From: an uncultured Pelagibacteraceae bacterium
GTDB lineage: Bacteria; Pseudomonadota; Alphaproteobacteria; Pelagibacterales; Pelagibacteraceae
Direction of reading: 5' to 3'
Assembly: GCA_902628195.1 (NCBI GenBank)
Contig: CACOLY010000008.1
Coordinates: forward strand, 1 to 51,996
DNA: 51,996 nt
The position numbers and the translations under genes were made by a program. This document shows positions 18,456 through 27,665 of this stretch, one piece after another; position 1 is the first letter of the stretch; each line of letters begins with the position of its first letter. The notes below the pieces were generated by a model. It had not been told where the DNA came from. It made no database searches and saw only the letters and a program-made list of their open reading frames with translations.

Positions 18456-18651
18456 TAAAATGAACTATTTCTATTCTATCATTATTTTTTAAAATTATTC
18501 TATTTAACTTTTTTTTATCAACAATCTCTCCATTTATTTCAATTGCTACTTTTTTTAGCTGTATTTTAAGATTTTTTATTAAAATCGATAAATTAATATT
18601 TCTATTTACTGTTTTTAATTTACCATTTACTTTAATTTTTATTTTTTTCAT
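18442..18651 (-). CDS. thiS: Sulfur carrier protein ThiS
   Basis: This 69-aa ubiquitin-like protein ends in the diagnostic Gly-Gly (HFIGGG). That terminus is adenylated and converted to a thiocarboxylate that gives sulfur to the thiazole made by ThiG. The N-terminal KIKVNGKLK and the IEINGEIV strand fit the beta-grasp fold. The basic composition, with many lysines, reflects local AT bias. It directly precedes thiG on the same strand with a 14-base overlap. Only 16 bp separate its ATG from that of the divergent aroQ. Confidence 0.92.
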   Translation of the reverse strand: MKKIKIKVNGKLKTVNRNINLSILIKNLKIQLKKVAIEINGEIVDKKKLNRIILKNNDRIEIVHFIGGG

Positions 18652-18653
18652 CG

Positions 18654-18659
18654 TATATA
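18654..18659. promoter_or_regulatory. Symmetric TATATA box between divergent thiS and aroQ
   Basis: The only sequence between the two start codons is 16 bp containing TATATA, a self-complementary -10-like hexamer; TATAAG at 18656-18661 is the variant best placed for aroQ, with initiation about at its ATG. Any -35 contacts for aroQ would lie inside thiS and vice versa. The hexamer could serve both directions, but the thiS-side spacing is very short. Confidence 0.35.
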
Positions 18660-18667
18660 AGAGCTAA

Positions 18668-19108
18668 ATGAATAACAAAATTATAATTATTAATGGTCCA
18701 AATATTAATCTATTAGGAGAAAGAGAACAATCACAATATGGTTCAGATACTTTTGATAAATTAAAAGAAAAATGTATTGAAAAATCAAAAGAATTAAATT
18801 TAGAAATTGAATTTTTCCAATCAAATGTTGAGGGTGAAATTGTTAATATAATTCAGGAGTCTAGAAAAAAATTCAAAGGTATTATAATCAATGCAGCTGC
18901 ATTTACTCATACCTCTGTTGCAATAAGGGATGCTTTAGAAATATTTAAAAACCCAATAATTGAAATACATATTTCAAATATATATAAAAGAGAGGAATTT
19001 AGACAAAAATCACTAATAAGTGATATAGTTACTGGAGGTATTTTTGGATTAGGCATAGATGGTTATATTTTAGCCATAATTTCTATGCAAAAGCTCTTAA
19101 AAAAATGA
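18668..19108 (+). CDS. aroQ: Type II 3-dehydroquinate dehydratase
   Basis: This 146-aa enzyme catalyses the third shikimate-pathway step, 3-dehydroquinate to 3-dehydroshikimate. Type II signatures are clear: NGPNINLLGERE at the N-terminus, QYGSDTF with the catalytic Tyr (Y24), NAAAFTHTSVAIRDAL, and EIHISNIYKREEFRQKS. The usual NPGAY motif reads NAAAF here, a mild variant that also occurs elsewhere in the family. The stop overlaps the accB start by 4 bases, and aroQ-accB-accC is a frequent alphaproteobacterial order. Confidence 0.96.
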   Translation: MNNKIIIINGPNINLLGEREQSQYGSDTFDKLKEKCIEKSKELNLEIEFFQSNVEGEIVNIIQESRKKFKGIIINAAAFTHTSVAIRDALEIFKNPIIEIHISNIYKREEFRQKSLISDIVTGGIFGLGIDGYILAIISMQKLLKK

Positions 19109-19539
19109 AAATTGATAAAAAAATTATTAAGGAACTAATAGATTGTTTAGATGAATTTAATCTTACTGAATTAGAATATACAGAAAAGGATACAAAAATA
19201 AAAGTTTCTAAAAACAATATATCAATAAATAATCAAACTATACCAAATACTCAAAAAGTAACCTCATCATCACAAACCTCTAAAGTTTCAAATAATTTAA
19301 ACTCTGGTATTAAAGTTACGTCACCAATTATTGGTACTGCTTATCATGCACCGGAGCCTGGAGCAAAAAAATTTGTAGAAGTAGGAAAAAAAATTAAAAA
19401 AGGTGATACTGTTATGATCGTTGAAGCAATGAAGACAATGAATCATGTTCCATCAACCTCCAATGGTGTTGTTAAAGAGATACTTGTAGAAGATGGTCAA
19501 CCAGTTGAATTTGGCCAAGTTTTAATCATTCTAGAATAA
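19105..19539 (+). CDS. accB: Biotin carboxyl carrier protein of acetyl-CoA carboxylase
   Basis: This 144-aa carrier has a lysine-rich N-terminal helix region, a Ser/Thr/Asn linker (about residues 40-70) and a C-terminal biotinyl domain. The biotinylated lysine is K110 in VEAMKTMNHV. It shuttles the carboxyl group from AccC to the carboxyltransferase, the committing step of fatty-acid synthesis. It overlaps aroQ by 4 bases, and its stop codon shares its last base with the accC ATG, so carrier and carboxylase are translationally coupled. Confidence 0.97.
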   Translation: MKIDKKIIKELIDCLDEFNLTELEYTEKDTKIKVSKNNISINNQTIPNTQKVTSSSQTSKVSNNLNSGIKVTSPIIGTAYHAPEPGAKKFVEVGKKIKKGDTVMIVEAMKTMNHVPSTSNGVVKEILVEDGQPVEFGQVLIILE

Positions 19540-20876
19540 TGTTCAAAAAAATTTTAATTGCAAACCGTGGGGAGATTGCAGTCAGAGTAATTAGAGCTTG
19601 TAAAGAATGGGGAATTTCAACAGTTGCTGTTCACTCTGATGTAGATAGGGAAAGTATGCACGTTAAATTAGCTGATGAAAGTGTTTGTATAGGTTCTCAT
19701 CAACCTGCAAATAGTTATTTAAATATTCCTGCACTTCTATCTGCCGTTAATCTAACTGGAGCAGAGGCAGTTCATCCTGGTTACGGTTTTTTGTCTGAAA
19801 ATGCTAACTTTGCTAGAGTTTTGGAAGAAAATAAGATTAAATTTATTGGTGCATCATCTCAACATATCAAAATGATGGGTGATAAAATACAGGCAAAAAA
19901 AATTGCTAAAGAAAATGGTTTACCTGTTATTGAAGGATCTGAAGGTGGAGTAAAAGATATTAAAGAAGCTAAAGAAATTTGTAAAAAAATTGGTTTTCCA
20001 ATTTTGATAAAAGCATCAGGAGGTGGAGGTGGTAAAGGAATGAAAATTGTTACAAAAGAACAAGATTTTGAAACACTTTTTTCAACTGCAAAATCTGAGG
20101 CTCAAAAATATTTTGGAAATGATGAGATATATATTGAAAAATTTTTTCAAAATCCAAGGCATATAGAAGTTCAAATTTTGTCAGGAAAAAATAGAACCGT
20201 ACATTTGCATGAGAGAGATTGTTCAGTTCAAAGAAGACATCAAAAATTGATTGAAGAAACTCCTAGTCCTGTTTTAAACGATGAAATCAGAAAAGATCTT
20301 TTTGAAAAAACTGTAAAAATGGTAAGTAAAATTGGTTACGAAGGTGCTGGCACTGTTGAGTTTATTTATGAAGATGGGAAATTCTATTTTCTGGAAATGA
20401 ATACCAGAGTTCAAGTAGAACATCCAGTTTCCGAAATGGTTACTGGAATTGATATAATTAAGGAGCAAATTTGGATAGCTTATACCGGAGAAACAGCTTT
20501 AAAACAGTCAGATATAAATCCAAGAGGTCATGCTATAGAATGTAGAATAAATGCAGAAGATCCTAGTAAAAACTTTCAACCTTCTCCAGGAACAATAGGA
20601 ATGTGCCATCAACCATCTGGATTTAGAACAAGAGTCGATGGTGCAATCTATCAAGGATATAAAGTAACTCCTTATTATGATAGTATGGTTTGTAAACTAA
20701 TCTGCCATGGAAGAAATAGAATTGAAGCTATTCAAAGAATGAATAGATCTTTAGATGAATTTGTTATTGAAGGAATTACTACTACTATCCCCCTTCATAA
20801 AAAATTATTAAATCATAAGAAATTTATCAATTCAGATTTTAATGTAAGTTGGCTTGATAACGAAAAAATAATTTAA
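19539..20876 (+). CDS. accC: Biotin carboxylase subunit of acetyl-CoA carboxylase
   Basis: This 445-aa ATP-grasp enzyme carboxylates the biotin on AccB. The N-terminal FKKILIANRGEIAVRVIRA, HPGYGFLSEN, the glycine-rich ATP loop KASGGGGGKGMKIV (about residues 160-173), HLHERDCSVQRRHQKLIEE and EMNTRVQVEHPVSE are all intact. The C-terminal biotin-carboxylase domain is complete and the length matches E. coli AccC. Its TAA interlocks with the stop of the convergent DUF2155 gene (TTAA at 20873-20876). Confidence 0.98.
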   Translation: MFKKILIANRGEIAVRVIRACKEWGISTVAVHSDVDRESMHVKLADESVCIGSHQPANSYLNIPALLSAVNLTGAEAVHPGYGFLSENANFARVLEENKIKFIGASSQHIKMMGDKIQAKKIAKENGLPVIEGSEGGVKDIKEAKEICKKIGFPILIKASGGGGGKGMKIVTKEQDFETLFSTAKSEAQKYFGNDEIYIEKFFQNPRHIEVQILSGKNRTVHLHERDCSVQRRHQKLIEETPSPVLNDEIRKDLFEKTVKMVSKIGYEGAGTVEFIYEDGKFYFLEMNTRVQVEHPVSEMVTGIDIIKEQIWIAYTGETALKQSDINPRGHAIECRINAEDPSKNFQPSPGTIGMCHQPSGFRTRVDGAIYQGYKVTPYYDSMVCKLICHGRNRIEAIQRMNRSLDEFVIEGITTTIPLHKKLLNHKKFINSDFNVSWLDNEKII

Positions 20877-21283
20877 TAACATCCAATTAACCAAACATCA
20901 TAAACTGGATGATCAAAAGGTTTTATTGAAGGGCTAGAGGAAAACATCCACCCATTAAAAACAAATACATCATCTTTATCTTGATTTGTTAAATCTTTAA
21001 CTTGTATATAGGCAGTTATTTCTGGATTATCATCAAACTCTGAATTTTTACATTTTATACTTTTAATCAATAAATCCTTAAACCTAATCTCTTTTCCGTT
21101 TTTAAGTTGTATCAGTGTATTTTTTGAGCTAATTTTATCTAAAACTTTCATACTTGTGTGACTGCCCTCTAGGTCACTAGCAAAACTATAATTAAAATAG
21201 ATTAATAAAAATAAGATTATGGATTTTAGAAATAACTTAATTTTAATTTTTCCACACTTTATATTTTTTCTTATTAATATCAT
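20873..21283 (-). CDS. DUF2155 protein, secreted or periplasmic
   Basis: This 136-aa protein has a basic N-terminus and a hydrophobic signal segment (about residues 17-35, cleavage likely after YSFAS). A compact domain follows with MKVLDKISSKN near the start and the family signature FNGWMFSSSPSIKPFDHPVYDVWLIGC at 109-135, allowing for the break here. Function is unknown. The two cysteines, one mid-domain (IKCKNS) and one at the end, could form a disulfide in the periplasm. The only ATG, GTG or TTG start puts 41 bases inside the upstream NDUFA12-like gene, in another frame. Confidence 0.82.
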   Translation of the reverse strand: MILIRKNIKCGKIKIKLFLKSIILFLLIYFNYSFASDLEGSHTSMKVLDKISSKNTLIQLKNGKEIRFKDLLIKSIKCKNSEFDDNPEITAYIQVKDLTNQDKDDVFVFNGWMFSSSPSIKPFDHPVYDVWLIGCY

Positions 21284-21602
21284 TATTTTTATTTGGATAA
21301 AATGCTTTATCGGTTCCTGTTAAATTAGGTTGATGTGTTTTTTGCCAACTATATTTTTTTAATTCATGAATTTTTTCTATTTTGTTTGGGGTAAAATGTA
21401 TCCATGAATACCACTCAACTGGGATTTTTGATGCATCCACTTCATTAGAATAAATTACCCATCTTTTTCCTTTTTTACTTTCGTAATATTTATTCCCAAA
21501 AGAGTCTTTCCCAACTAATTTTCCAAAAAAAATTGTTTTAACTTTTGTACCAATAGTATCTTGATTCCACCAAGTGAATATTTTTTTAAAAAGTGTCAAC
21601 AT
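21243..21602 (-). CDS. NDUFA12-family subunit of NADH:ubiquinone oxidoreductase
   Basis: This 119-aa protein corresponds to the 17.2-kDa accessory subunit of complex I, found in Alphaproteobacteria and mitochondria. Visible signatures are WWNQDTIGTKVKT near the N-terminus, KLVGKDSFGNKYYESKKGKRWVIY, and the VEWYSWIHF motif followed by WQKTHQPNLTGT. It binds the matrix-side (cytoplasmic) arm of complex I. The nuo genes themselves are not in the window. It is followed by the DUF2155 gene, an arrangement common in Alphaproteobacteria as I recall it. Confidence 0.9.
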   Translation of the reverse strand: MLTLFKKIFTWWNQDTIGTKVKTIFFGKLVGKDSFGNKYYESKKGKRWVIYSNEVDASKIPVEWYSWIHFTPNKIEKIHELKKYSWQKTHQPNLTGTDKAFYPNKNNDINKKKYKVWKN

Positions 21603-21643
21603 AAAAAAAGTTTATATTTCAATTTAAAATTGTATAAATAAAA

Positions 21644-21672
21644 TTAGACTAAAATTTGTAATTGTATATAAA
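21644..21672 (+). promoter_or_regulatory. Candidate promoter for the TSCPD gene
   Basis: TTAGAC (21644-21649) and TATAAA (21667-21672) are 17 bp apart, giving a leader of about 40 nt to the ATG at 21717. A GGGG run six bases before the start may act as ribosome binding site. The 114-bp region between this gene and the divergent NDUFA12-like gene is otherwise featureless AT-rich DNA. Confidence 0.4.
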
Positions 21673-21716
21673 CTTAAGAATCATTTTTCAAATTAATTTT
21701 AAAGAATTGGGGTCAA

Positions 21717-22541
21717 ATGGCAAAATACTTAGTTGAAACTTATTATACATGCTCTTTTAAAGTAAATCATTATCTTGATAGTATTGATGAAAATGAGCTA
21801 AAAAACTTGGAAAAAAGAGATGACGGTAAGTTTGAAATAATAGACGTCAAACTAGATAATAGAAAAACAAAAAGTCTAAGCTCAACTAATAATAAAACTA
21901 CTGAAAATAAAAAAATTGAGATAATTTCAGAAATTCAAAAAACAACTCCTAAAAATTTAGAAAATTTATTAAAACCTGGCAATATTATCCAAGATAAATC
22001 AGGAAAAAGGTTTAGTATGCCAGATAGAAGAAAAGGTTATATTCAAAAAGCTACGATTGGAGATCATAAAGTTTACTTACATACTGGAGAATATGAAGAT
22101 GGTAAAATTGGAGAAATTTTTATAGATACCAGTAAAGAGGGCGAATTAGTGAAAGCTTTAATGAATAATTTTGCAATAGCAGTTTCATTAGGACTACAGT
22201 ATGGAGTTCCACTAGATGAGTTCATAAATGCATTCGTTGGAACTAAATTCGAACCTTCTGGTAAAGTTCTTGGAAATGACAGAATTTTAAGCGCGTCATC
22301 TATATTAGATTATATATTCAGAGAATTGGCGATTTCTTATCAAAATAGAGAAGATTTAGCTCATACTCCTGCTATTGGCACGAGTGAAAATTCTCATTTA
22401 GATGATCAAAGTACAGATGATCAAAATCAACTTCTTAAAATTGTAAAAGATATTACAAGCAAAGGATTTGTTAGAAACAACTATAAAAAGAATCTAGTTG
22501 ATCTATCAGATGTAAAAATCAATCTTAAAGGAAAAAAATAA
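21717..22541 (+). CDS. Stand-alone TSCPD-domain protein (NrdJ C-terminal-like, NrdJb type)
   Basis: This 274-aa protein has three parts. An N-terminal module (residues 1-52, [14 protein letters not shown]...[11 protein letters not shown]) is followed by a polar linker (53-85). A domain at about 100-216 closely follows the C-terminal part of alphaproteobacterial B12-dependent ribonucleotide reductase: [55 protein letters not shown] and [20 protein letters not shown]. The only cysteine is C12, so the zinc-type CxxC end of full NrdJ is missing. No catalytic reductase gene is adjacent; neighbours are complex I and aspS genes. In Pseudomonas a split NrdJ has a partner NrdJb, so this may be a regulatory or structural partner, or may have another role altogether. 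Confidence 0.75.
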   Translation: MAKYLVETYYTCSFKVNHYLDSIDENELKNLEKRDDGKFEIIDVKLDNRKTKSLSSTNNKTTENKKIEIISEIQKTTPKNLENLLKPGNIIQDKSGKRFSMPDRRKGYIQKATIGDHKVYLHTGEYEDGKIGEIFIDTSKEGELVKALMNNFAIAVSLGLQYGVPLDEFINAFVGTKFEPSGKVLGNDRILSASSILDYIFRELAISYQNREDLAHTPAIGTSENSHLDDQSTDDQNQLLKIVKDITSKGFVRNNYKKNLVDLSDVKINLKGKK

Positions 22542-22543
22542 AT

Positions 22544-24331
22544 TTATTGTTTACTTAATTTGAGGGTAAGATTTAAATCTTTTAATTGATTTTCATCTAC
22601 TTCAGAGGGTGCATTCATCATCAAATCTTGAGCATTTTGGTTCATGGGAAACATAGTAACTTCCCTAATATTTTTTTCATTTGCCAATAACATTACTATT
22701 CTATCTATTCCTGGCGCTATACCCCCATGTGGTGGAGCACCATAACTTAGCGCATTGATCATTCCACTAAATTTTTCATCAACATGTTTTTTTGAGTAAC
22801 CTGCGACTGAAAACAATTTATACATTAATTCTGGAATATGATTTCTTATTGCCCCAGAGGAAAGTTCAATCCCATTACACACTATATCATATTGGTATGC
22901 TAGCATACTTAACGGATTTTCTAAATCTAGATTATTAATATCTCCCTGAGGCATTGAAAAAGGATTGTGGCTAAATTTAATTTTACTAGATTGTTCATCT
23001 TTCTCAAACATTGGATAATCAACTATCCAACAAAAAGCAAAAGAATTTTCATCAACTAAATTTAAATCACTTGCAATTTTTTCTCTAGCTAAAGATGTAA
23101 TTTTCTCTAAATCCTTTTGTTTACCACATGCCATAAAAATACTATCTCCAATTTGTGCTTTTGTTTTTTTCATTATTTCTGCTAATGCATCATGGGGAAA
23201 AAATTTTCCAATTGGTCCTTTAGCTAAAATTTCTTTATCCTCCTCAAGAGTAAAATATGCTAAACCGGAAGCACCTTGATCTTTTGCCCACTTGTCAATA
23301 CTATCAAAAAAACTTCTAGGTTTATTTTTTGTATTTTTTGTAACAATACATCTAACATTAGAGCCAGTTTTTATTAATTTTTTAAATATTTCAAATGAAA
23401 CATCTTCTCTAGAAAAAATCTCTGTTATATCCTCAATTATTAGGGGATTTCTCAAATCAGGTTTATCACTTCCATACTTTAACATTGAGTCTGAGTAAGA
23501 AATTTTTGGAAATTTTTCAAACATTAATTTTTTATTAGAAAATTTTTTAAATGTATTAACCAATAATTTTTCTACTACCTTAAAAACATCTTCCTGTTCA
23601 ACAAAAGACATTTCTAAATCTAATTGATAAAATTCACCTGGACTTCGATCTGCTCGTGCGTCTTCATCTCTAAAACAAGGGGCAATTTGAAAATATCTAT
23701 CAAATCCAGATACCATAATTAATTGCTTAAATTGTTGAGGGGCTTGAGGTAAAGCATAAAATTTTCCAGGATTTAATCTACTTGGTACTAGAAAATCTCT
23801 AGCACCTTCTGGACTTGAGGAAGTTAAAATAGGTGTTTGAAATTCTAAAAAACCTAATTTATTCATTTCATCTCTAATAAATGAAATTACTTTTGATCTT
23901 AAAACAATATTTTCATGAATTTTTTTTCTTCTTAAATCTAAAAATCTATATTTTAATCTTATTTCTTCTGAGTACTCTTGATCACTAAAAACAGGCATAG
24001 GCAATTCTTTGCAAATACCTAGAACGCTAAAACTTTCAATTGAAACCTCTACTTCTCCTGTTTGAATTTCTTTGTTAATGGTATTCTCAGATCTATTAAC
24101 AACCTCACCATTGATCTTCACAACTGTCTCTAATTGGATTTTTTCTAAATTAGAAAATGAGGAATTATCCTTATTTATGATGCATTGGGTAATGCCATAA
24201 TTATCTCTTAAATCAATAAATAAAAGGTTTCCATGATCACGTTTTTTATTAATCCATCCAGATAAGAAAACTTTTTTTCCAACATCAACTTTTCTTAATT
24301 CGTTACACGTATGACTTCTATATTTACTCAA
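22544..24331 (-). CDS. aspS: Aspartyl-tRNA synthetase
   Basis: This 595-aa bacterial-type class IIb synthetase starts with an OB-fold anticodon domain ([20 protein letters not shown]). The catalytic core has motif 2 in [18 protein letters not shown] and motif 3 in [10 protein letters not shown], with the bacterial GAD insertion between (about residues 290-420). Length agrees with bacterial AspRS. Many alphaproteobacterial AspRS are non-discriminating and also charge tRNA-Asn; this cannot be decided here because no gatCAB or asnS gene is in view. It overlaps hda by 4 bases and ends 2 bases from the TSCPD gene. Confidence 0.96.
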   Translation of the reverse strand: MSKYRSHTCNELRKVDVGKKVFLSGWINKKRDHGNLLFIDLRDNYGITQCIINKDNSSFSNLEKIQLETVVKINGEVVNRSENTINKEIQTGEVEVSIESFSVLGICKELPMPVFSDQEYSEEIRLKYRFLDLRRKKIHENIVLRSKVISFIRDEMNKLGFLEFQTPILTSSSPEGARDFLVPSRLNPGKFYALPQAPQQFKQLIMVSGFDRYFQIAPCFRDEDARADRSPGEFYQLDLEMSFVEQEDVFKVVEKLLVNTFKKFSNKKLMFEKFPKISYSDSMLKYGSDKPDLRNPLIIEDITEIFSREDVSFEIFKKLIKTGSNVRCIVTKNTKNKPRSFFDSIDKWAKDQGASGLAYFTLEEDKEILAKGPIGKFFPHDALAEIMKKTKAQIGDSIFMACGKQKDLEKITSLAREKIASDLNLVDENSFAFCWIVDYPMFEKDEQSSKIKFSHNPFSMPQGDINNLDLENPLSMLAYQYDIVCNGIELSSGAIRNHIPELMYKLFSVAGYSKKHVDEKFSGMINALSYGAPPHGGIAPGIDRIVMLLANEKNIREVTMFPMNQNAQDLMMNAPSEVDENQLKDLNLTLKLSKQ

Positions 24332-24993
24332 TTAACCCCCAAAACTTCTTTAATAATCTTTAAATCAATAGATCTTTTTTTTTTTAAACTAGCCTCATCA
24401 ATTTTATATATAAAATCAAATATTTTACCATATGATCTATCAATTCTTTTTATTGTATAATTTATCAACTTTTTATCTAAAGAAATTTGACGATCTGATA
24501 AATTTTTTAAAATTAAAGCAAAAATCAATTCATCATCAGGTTTTTCTATATTTTGTAAAATGAAATTTTTTGATCTTGATTTAAGATCGACTAAAGAAAA
24601 GTTGAAATCAACAATAGGTTTGGTAGTTGTAACAATCAAATATTTATTATCTTGATCAATGATATTAAATAAAGAGTAAACTAACTTTTCATCAATTTTC
24701 TCATTTAGATTTTCTATAACAATATTTTCATATAACTTAATCTCTTTTAGGATATCATTATTCAATGATTTAGCCTCATATTTTATACCATCAAATTTTT
24801 TTAAAAAAATGTCAATTATATGTGATTTTCCCGAAAATTTTTCACCAATTATATTTAAAAAATTTTTTTCCCATTTTGGCCATTCATTTAAAAATTTAAG
24901 AATATGTTGATTGCTTTTAGATATAAAAAAATCTTCATCTTTATAATTTATTTCATGATCAAATTTTATAATTTGTTGTGTAAGATCCTTCAT
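24328..24993 (-). CDS. hda: DnaA-related regulatory protein HdaA
   Basis: This 221-aa protein is a reduced AAA+ module related to DnaA domain III. The Walker A is [12 protein letters not shown], and the arginine-finger region DLKSRSKNF is followed by [20 protein letters not shown] as in HdaA. It lacks a DNA-binding domain IV. With the sliding clamp, Hda stimulates ATP hydrolysis by DnaA and so limits re-initiation. The Walker B line (IVIENLNE) is degenerate. I prefer the ATG at 24993, which overlaps the upstream stop as ATGA, over the one at 25005. The upstream gene is a DUF2066 protein, a familiar alphaproteobacterial pair. Confidence 0.85.
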   Translation of the reverse strand: MKDLTQQIIKFDHEINYKDEDFFISKSNQHILKFLNEWPKWEKNFLNIIGEKFSGKSHIIDIFLKKFDGIKYEAKSLNNDILKEIKLYENIVIENLNEKIDEKLVYSLFNIIDQDNKYLIVTTTKPIVDFNFSLVDLKSRSKNFILQNIEKPDDELIFALILKNLSDRQISLDKKLINYTIKRIDRSYGKIFDFIYKIDEASLKKKRSIDLKIIKEVLGVN

Positions 24994-26069
24994 TTTAAAA
25001 TCCAAAATCTATTTTGTGTATTAAAATTATAACCCATATCACCCATGGATTTTAAAAAATTATTTGGTGTCCCATTATAAATTATTCTATAGTAAATAAA
25101 ATCTTTGTCGAATCTTGAAATAAAATGATCATAAATTAAATCAGTCTCATTTAGTTTTTTTTCAAAATTTGAAATTTTTTTATTATCTTTATTACTAACT
25201 TGAATATTTAATGTTAATTTTATAGATGTGTTAATTAAATTACTATTTTTCCAATAATCCTCATAAATAGTTTTCAATTCAAGAATTATTTTTTTAATAT
25301 TTTCATCATCTTTTAAATCAATATTCAAAAAAGATTGATTCTTTATTACTATATTTTTTTTTAAAGTAATTTTAGATAAAACTCTTAGATTTTTATCATT
25401 TTTAAAAAATAATGCGATTATTGAGTCATTTAAAGAATACTTATTTATAATTTCTTGAAAATCATATTGTTCAATAATTTCAAAATTATTTTTTAATGTA
25501 TTTAAATCTTCAAGATCTTCAGTAGGTAAAATATAACTTATAAGATGAAATTTTTCTTGATAAATATTCCAATCATTAAAAATTTTATTTTCCGAAAAAA
25601 TTAATAAATCCCTTTTAGACTCATCAATAATTATTGGTATAAATAAAATTTTTTTTTTAACAGGAACAGATGGAAAAATATTTTTTTTTTCCAAAAAATT
25701 AAAAACTTTTTTTTTATTAAATGATACCCCTAAATTTACGTAATATATTTCATTTACAAACCTTTCCTCTTTAATGGAAAAAGATTCAACCATTCCTCTT
25801 ATTTCGTTCAATTTGACTGGTTTAATTTTATCTTTATCAGAAGAATTAACAATTAGTGAAACTAATTGAAAAAAAGCATCTTTAAAACCTATATCGATTA
25901 CTTCATTTTTATCAAAATTTATCTCAAAGGGTTTGGATATTTCAATATCATTAATATTGAAAGATTTTCCAAAAACCTTGGTTGTGGAAAAAAAAAATAT
26001 AATTAAAGAAAGAACAATAAAAAAATTATATAAGAATTTTAAATAAATTAATTTATTATTAAAAATCAT
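24990..26069 (-). CDS. DUF2066 family protein, exported
   Basis: This 359-aa protein has an N-terminal hydrophobic segment (about residues 11-34) with a likely signal-peptide cleavage near KVFGKS, so the rest is probably periplasmic. The body shows alternating strands and an ending FLKSMGDMGYNF. Sequence identity to DUF2066 is modest; the call leans on the secretion signal, the size and the position between purM and hda, where DUF2066 genes occur in other Alphaproteobacteria. Molecular function is unknown. Only 11 bp separate its ATG from that of divergent purM. A later, unlisted start is possible but no ATG fits before the signal region ends. Confidence 0.62.
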   Translation of the reverse strand: MIFNNKLIYLKFLYNFFIVLSLIIFFFSTTKVFGKSFNINDIEISKPFEINFDKNEVIDIGFKDAFFQLVSLIVNSSDKDKIKPVKLNEIRGMVESFSIKEERFVNEIYYVNLGVSFNKKKVFNFLEKKNIFPSVPVKKKILFIPIIIDESKRDLLIFSENKIFNDWNIYQEKFHLISYILPTEDLEDLNTLKNNFEIIEQYDFQEIINKYSLNDSIIALFFKNDKNLRVLSKITLKKNIVIKNQSFLNIDLKDDENIKKIILELKTIYEDYWKNSNLINTSIKLTLNIQVSNKDNKKISNFEKKLNETDLIYDHFISRFDKDFIYYRIIYNGTPNNFLKSMGDMGYNFNTQNRFWILK

Positions 26070-26080
26070 AATTTATAGTA

Positions 26081-27112
26081 ATGAAAAATAACTTATTTAC
26101 CTATAAAAAAAGCGGTGTAAACATAAGTTCTGCTGATAAATTTGTTAAATTCATATCAAATATAACAGCAAAAAAAAAAGGCAAAAAAAAGTTTACCAAT
26201 ATAGGTGGTTTTGGATCTATAAGTGATATTCCCAAAAACATTGTTAATCCAAAAATAGTTGCGTGTACAGATGGTGTTGGAACAAAAATAGAAATTGCAA
26301 ACTTAATTCAAAAATTTGATACAATAGGTATTGACCTTGTTGCCATGAGTGTAAATGACTTAATTGTTCAAGGAGCTAGACCACTTTTCTTTTTAGATTA
26401 TATTTCAATAAATAAAATTGATTTACCAAAATTAAAATCAATTATTAAAGGAATAGTCAAAGGGTGTGAAATTTCAAATTGTTCTTTGGTTGGAGGTGAA
26501 ACTGCTGAAATGCCTGGTACATATGCTAAAGGAAAATTTGATATTGCTGGATTTGCAGTAGGTATAGTTGATCAAAAAAAAATATTATCAAAAAATAATA
26601 TAAAAAAGAACGATCTAGTTTTAGCCGTGCCATCAAATGGTCTTCATTCAAATGGATATTCTTTGGTAAGATATTTAATTGAAAAAAAAAAAATAAATAT
26701 AAAAAAAAATTTATTTTTAAAAAAAGAACTTATTAGACCCACAAAAATTTATGTAAATGAAACACTAAGTTTATTAAATAAAAATTTGATAAATGGTTGC
26801 GCGAACATAACTGGTGGTGGGATAGAAGATAATATTAAAAGAATAATACCTGATAAACTTAGTGCAGAAATTAATCTAAATAAGATTAACCCTTCTAATA
26901 TTTATAAATGGTTAAAAAAAAACAATATTAGTGATAAAGAAATGCTTAAAACTTTTAATTGTGGTGTTGGATTTTGTTTAATTATTAAGAAAAAAAATTT
27001 TCATAGAGTATTAAAAATTTTTTCAAAAAAATATAGACCTTATATTATTGGAAAAATTGTAAAAAATAAAAAGAAAGTAATATTGAAAGATCGACTTGAT
27101 TGGTACAAATAA
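26081..27112 (+). CDS. purM: Phosphoribosylformylglycinamidine cyclo-ligase (AIR synthetase)
   Basis: This 343-aa enzyme closes the imidazole ring of the purine precursor, making AIR from FGAM with ATP. Motifs in order are YKKSGVNISSADKFV, IGGFGS, CTDGVGTKIEIA, VAMSVNDLIVQGARPLFFLDY, VGGETAEMPGTY, PSNGLHSNGYSL and NITGGGIEDNI. The N-terminus includes long A-tracts coding for lysines but the frame is intact. The 3' end overlaps purN by 17 bases if purN begins at its TTG, and the purM-purN pair is the usual bacterial arrangement. Confidence 0.97.
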   Translation: MKNNLFTYKKSGVNISSADKFVKFISNITAKKKGKKKFTNIGGFGSISDIPKNIVNPKIVACTDGVGTKIEIANLIQKFDTIGIDLVAMSVNDLIVQGARPLFFLDYISINKIDLPKLKSIIKGIVKGCEISNCSLVGGETAEMPGTYAKGKFDIAGFAVGIVDQKKILSKNNIKKNDLVLAVPSNGLHSNGYSLVRYLIEKKKINIKKNLFLKKELIRPTKIYVNETLSLLNKNLINGCANITGGGIEDNIKRIIPDKLSAEINLNKINPSNIYKWLKKNNISDKEMLKTFNCGVGFCLIIKKKNFHRVLKIFSKKYRPYIIGKIVKNKKKVILKDRLDWYK

Positions 27113-27665
27113 GATAAAAACTGCTGTATTTATTTCGGGTACTGGATCAAATTTAAAAGCACTTTATAAATTTTCTTTAAAAAAAAAATCACCAATTAAA
27201 ATTAATTTAGTTATTTCAAACTATAAAAATGCAAAAGGATTATTGTTCTCTAAAAAGAAAAAAATAAATACAAAAATTTTTAATTTTAATAAAATGATAT
27301 TAATTGAAAATAAAATTCTTAAAGAGTTAAAAAAAAGAAAAATAAAATTAATTTGTCTTGCTGGTTTTATGAAAATCCTATCAAAAAATTTTATAAAAAA
27401 ATTTAAAGGTAAGATAATAAATATTCATCCATCACTTTTGCCAAAATACAAAGGTCTTAACACTCATCAAAGAGCAATACACAATAAAGATAAATTCTCT
27501 GGTTGTACTGTTCATTTTGTAAACCAAAAATTAGACTCTGGTAAAATAATCCTTCAAAAAAAGGTAAAAATATTAAAACTAGATACCTCTAAATCACTCG
27601 CAAAAAGAATTCTTAAGGAAGAGCATAAGTTATTTCCAAAGGCAATTATGAAAATGTATTCCTAG
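27096..27665 (+). CDS. purN: Phosphoribosylglycinamide formyltransferase (GAR transformylase)
   Basis: This 189-aa enzyme adds a formyl group from 10-formyl-THF to GAR. The N-terminal TAVFISGTGSNLKAL binds phosphate, and the active-site set is N-H-D: NIHPSLLP followed by KLDSGKIILQ, with KYKGLNTHQRAI between. No ATG lies near the N-terminus; the best start is the TTG at 27096-27098, inside the purM 3' end, which gives MIGTNKIKTAVFISGTGSN. The stop TAG is interlocked with that of ndk (CTAG at 27662-27665). Confidence 0.95.
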   Translation: MIGTNKIKTAVFISGTGSNLKALYKFSLKKKSPIKINLVISNYKNAKGLLFSKKKKINTKIFNFNKMILIENKILKELKKRKIKLICLAGFMKILSKNFIKKFKGKIINIHPSLLPKYKGLNTHQRAIHNKDKFSGCTVHFVNQKLDSGKIILQKKVKILKLDTSKSLAKRILKEEHKLFPKAIMKMYS

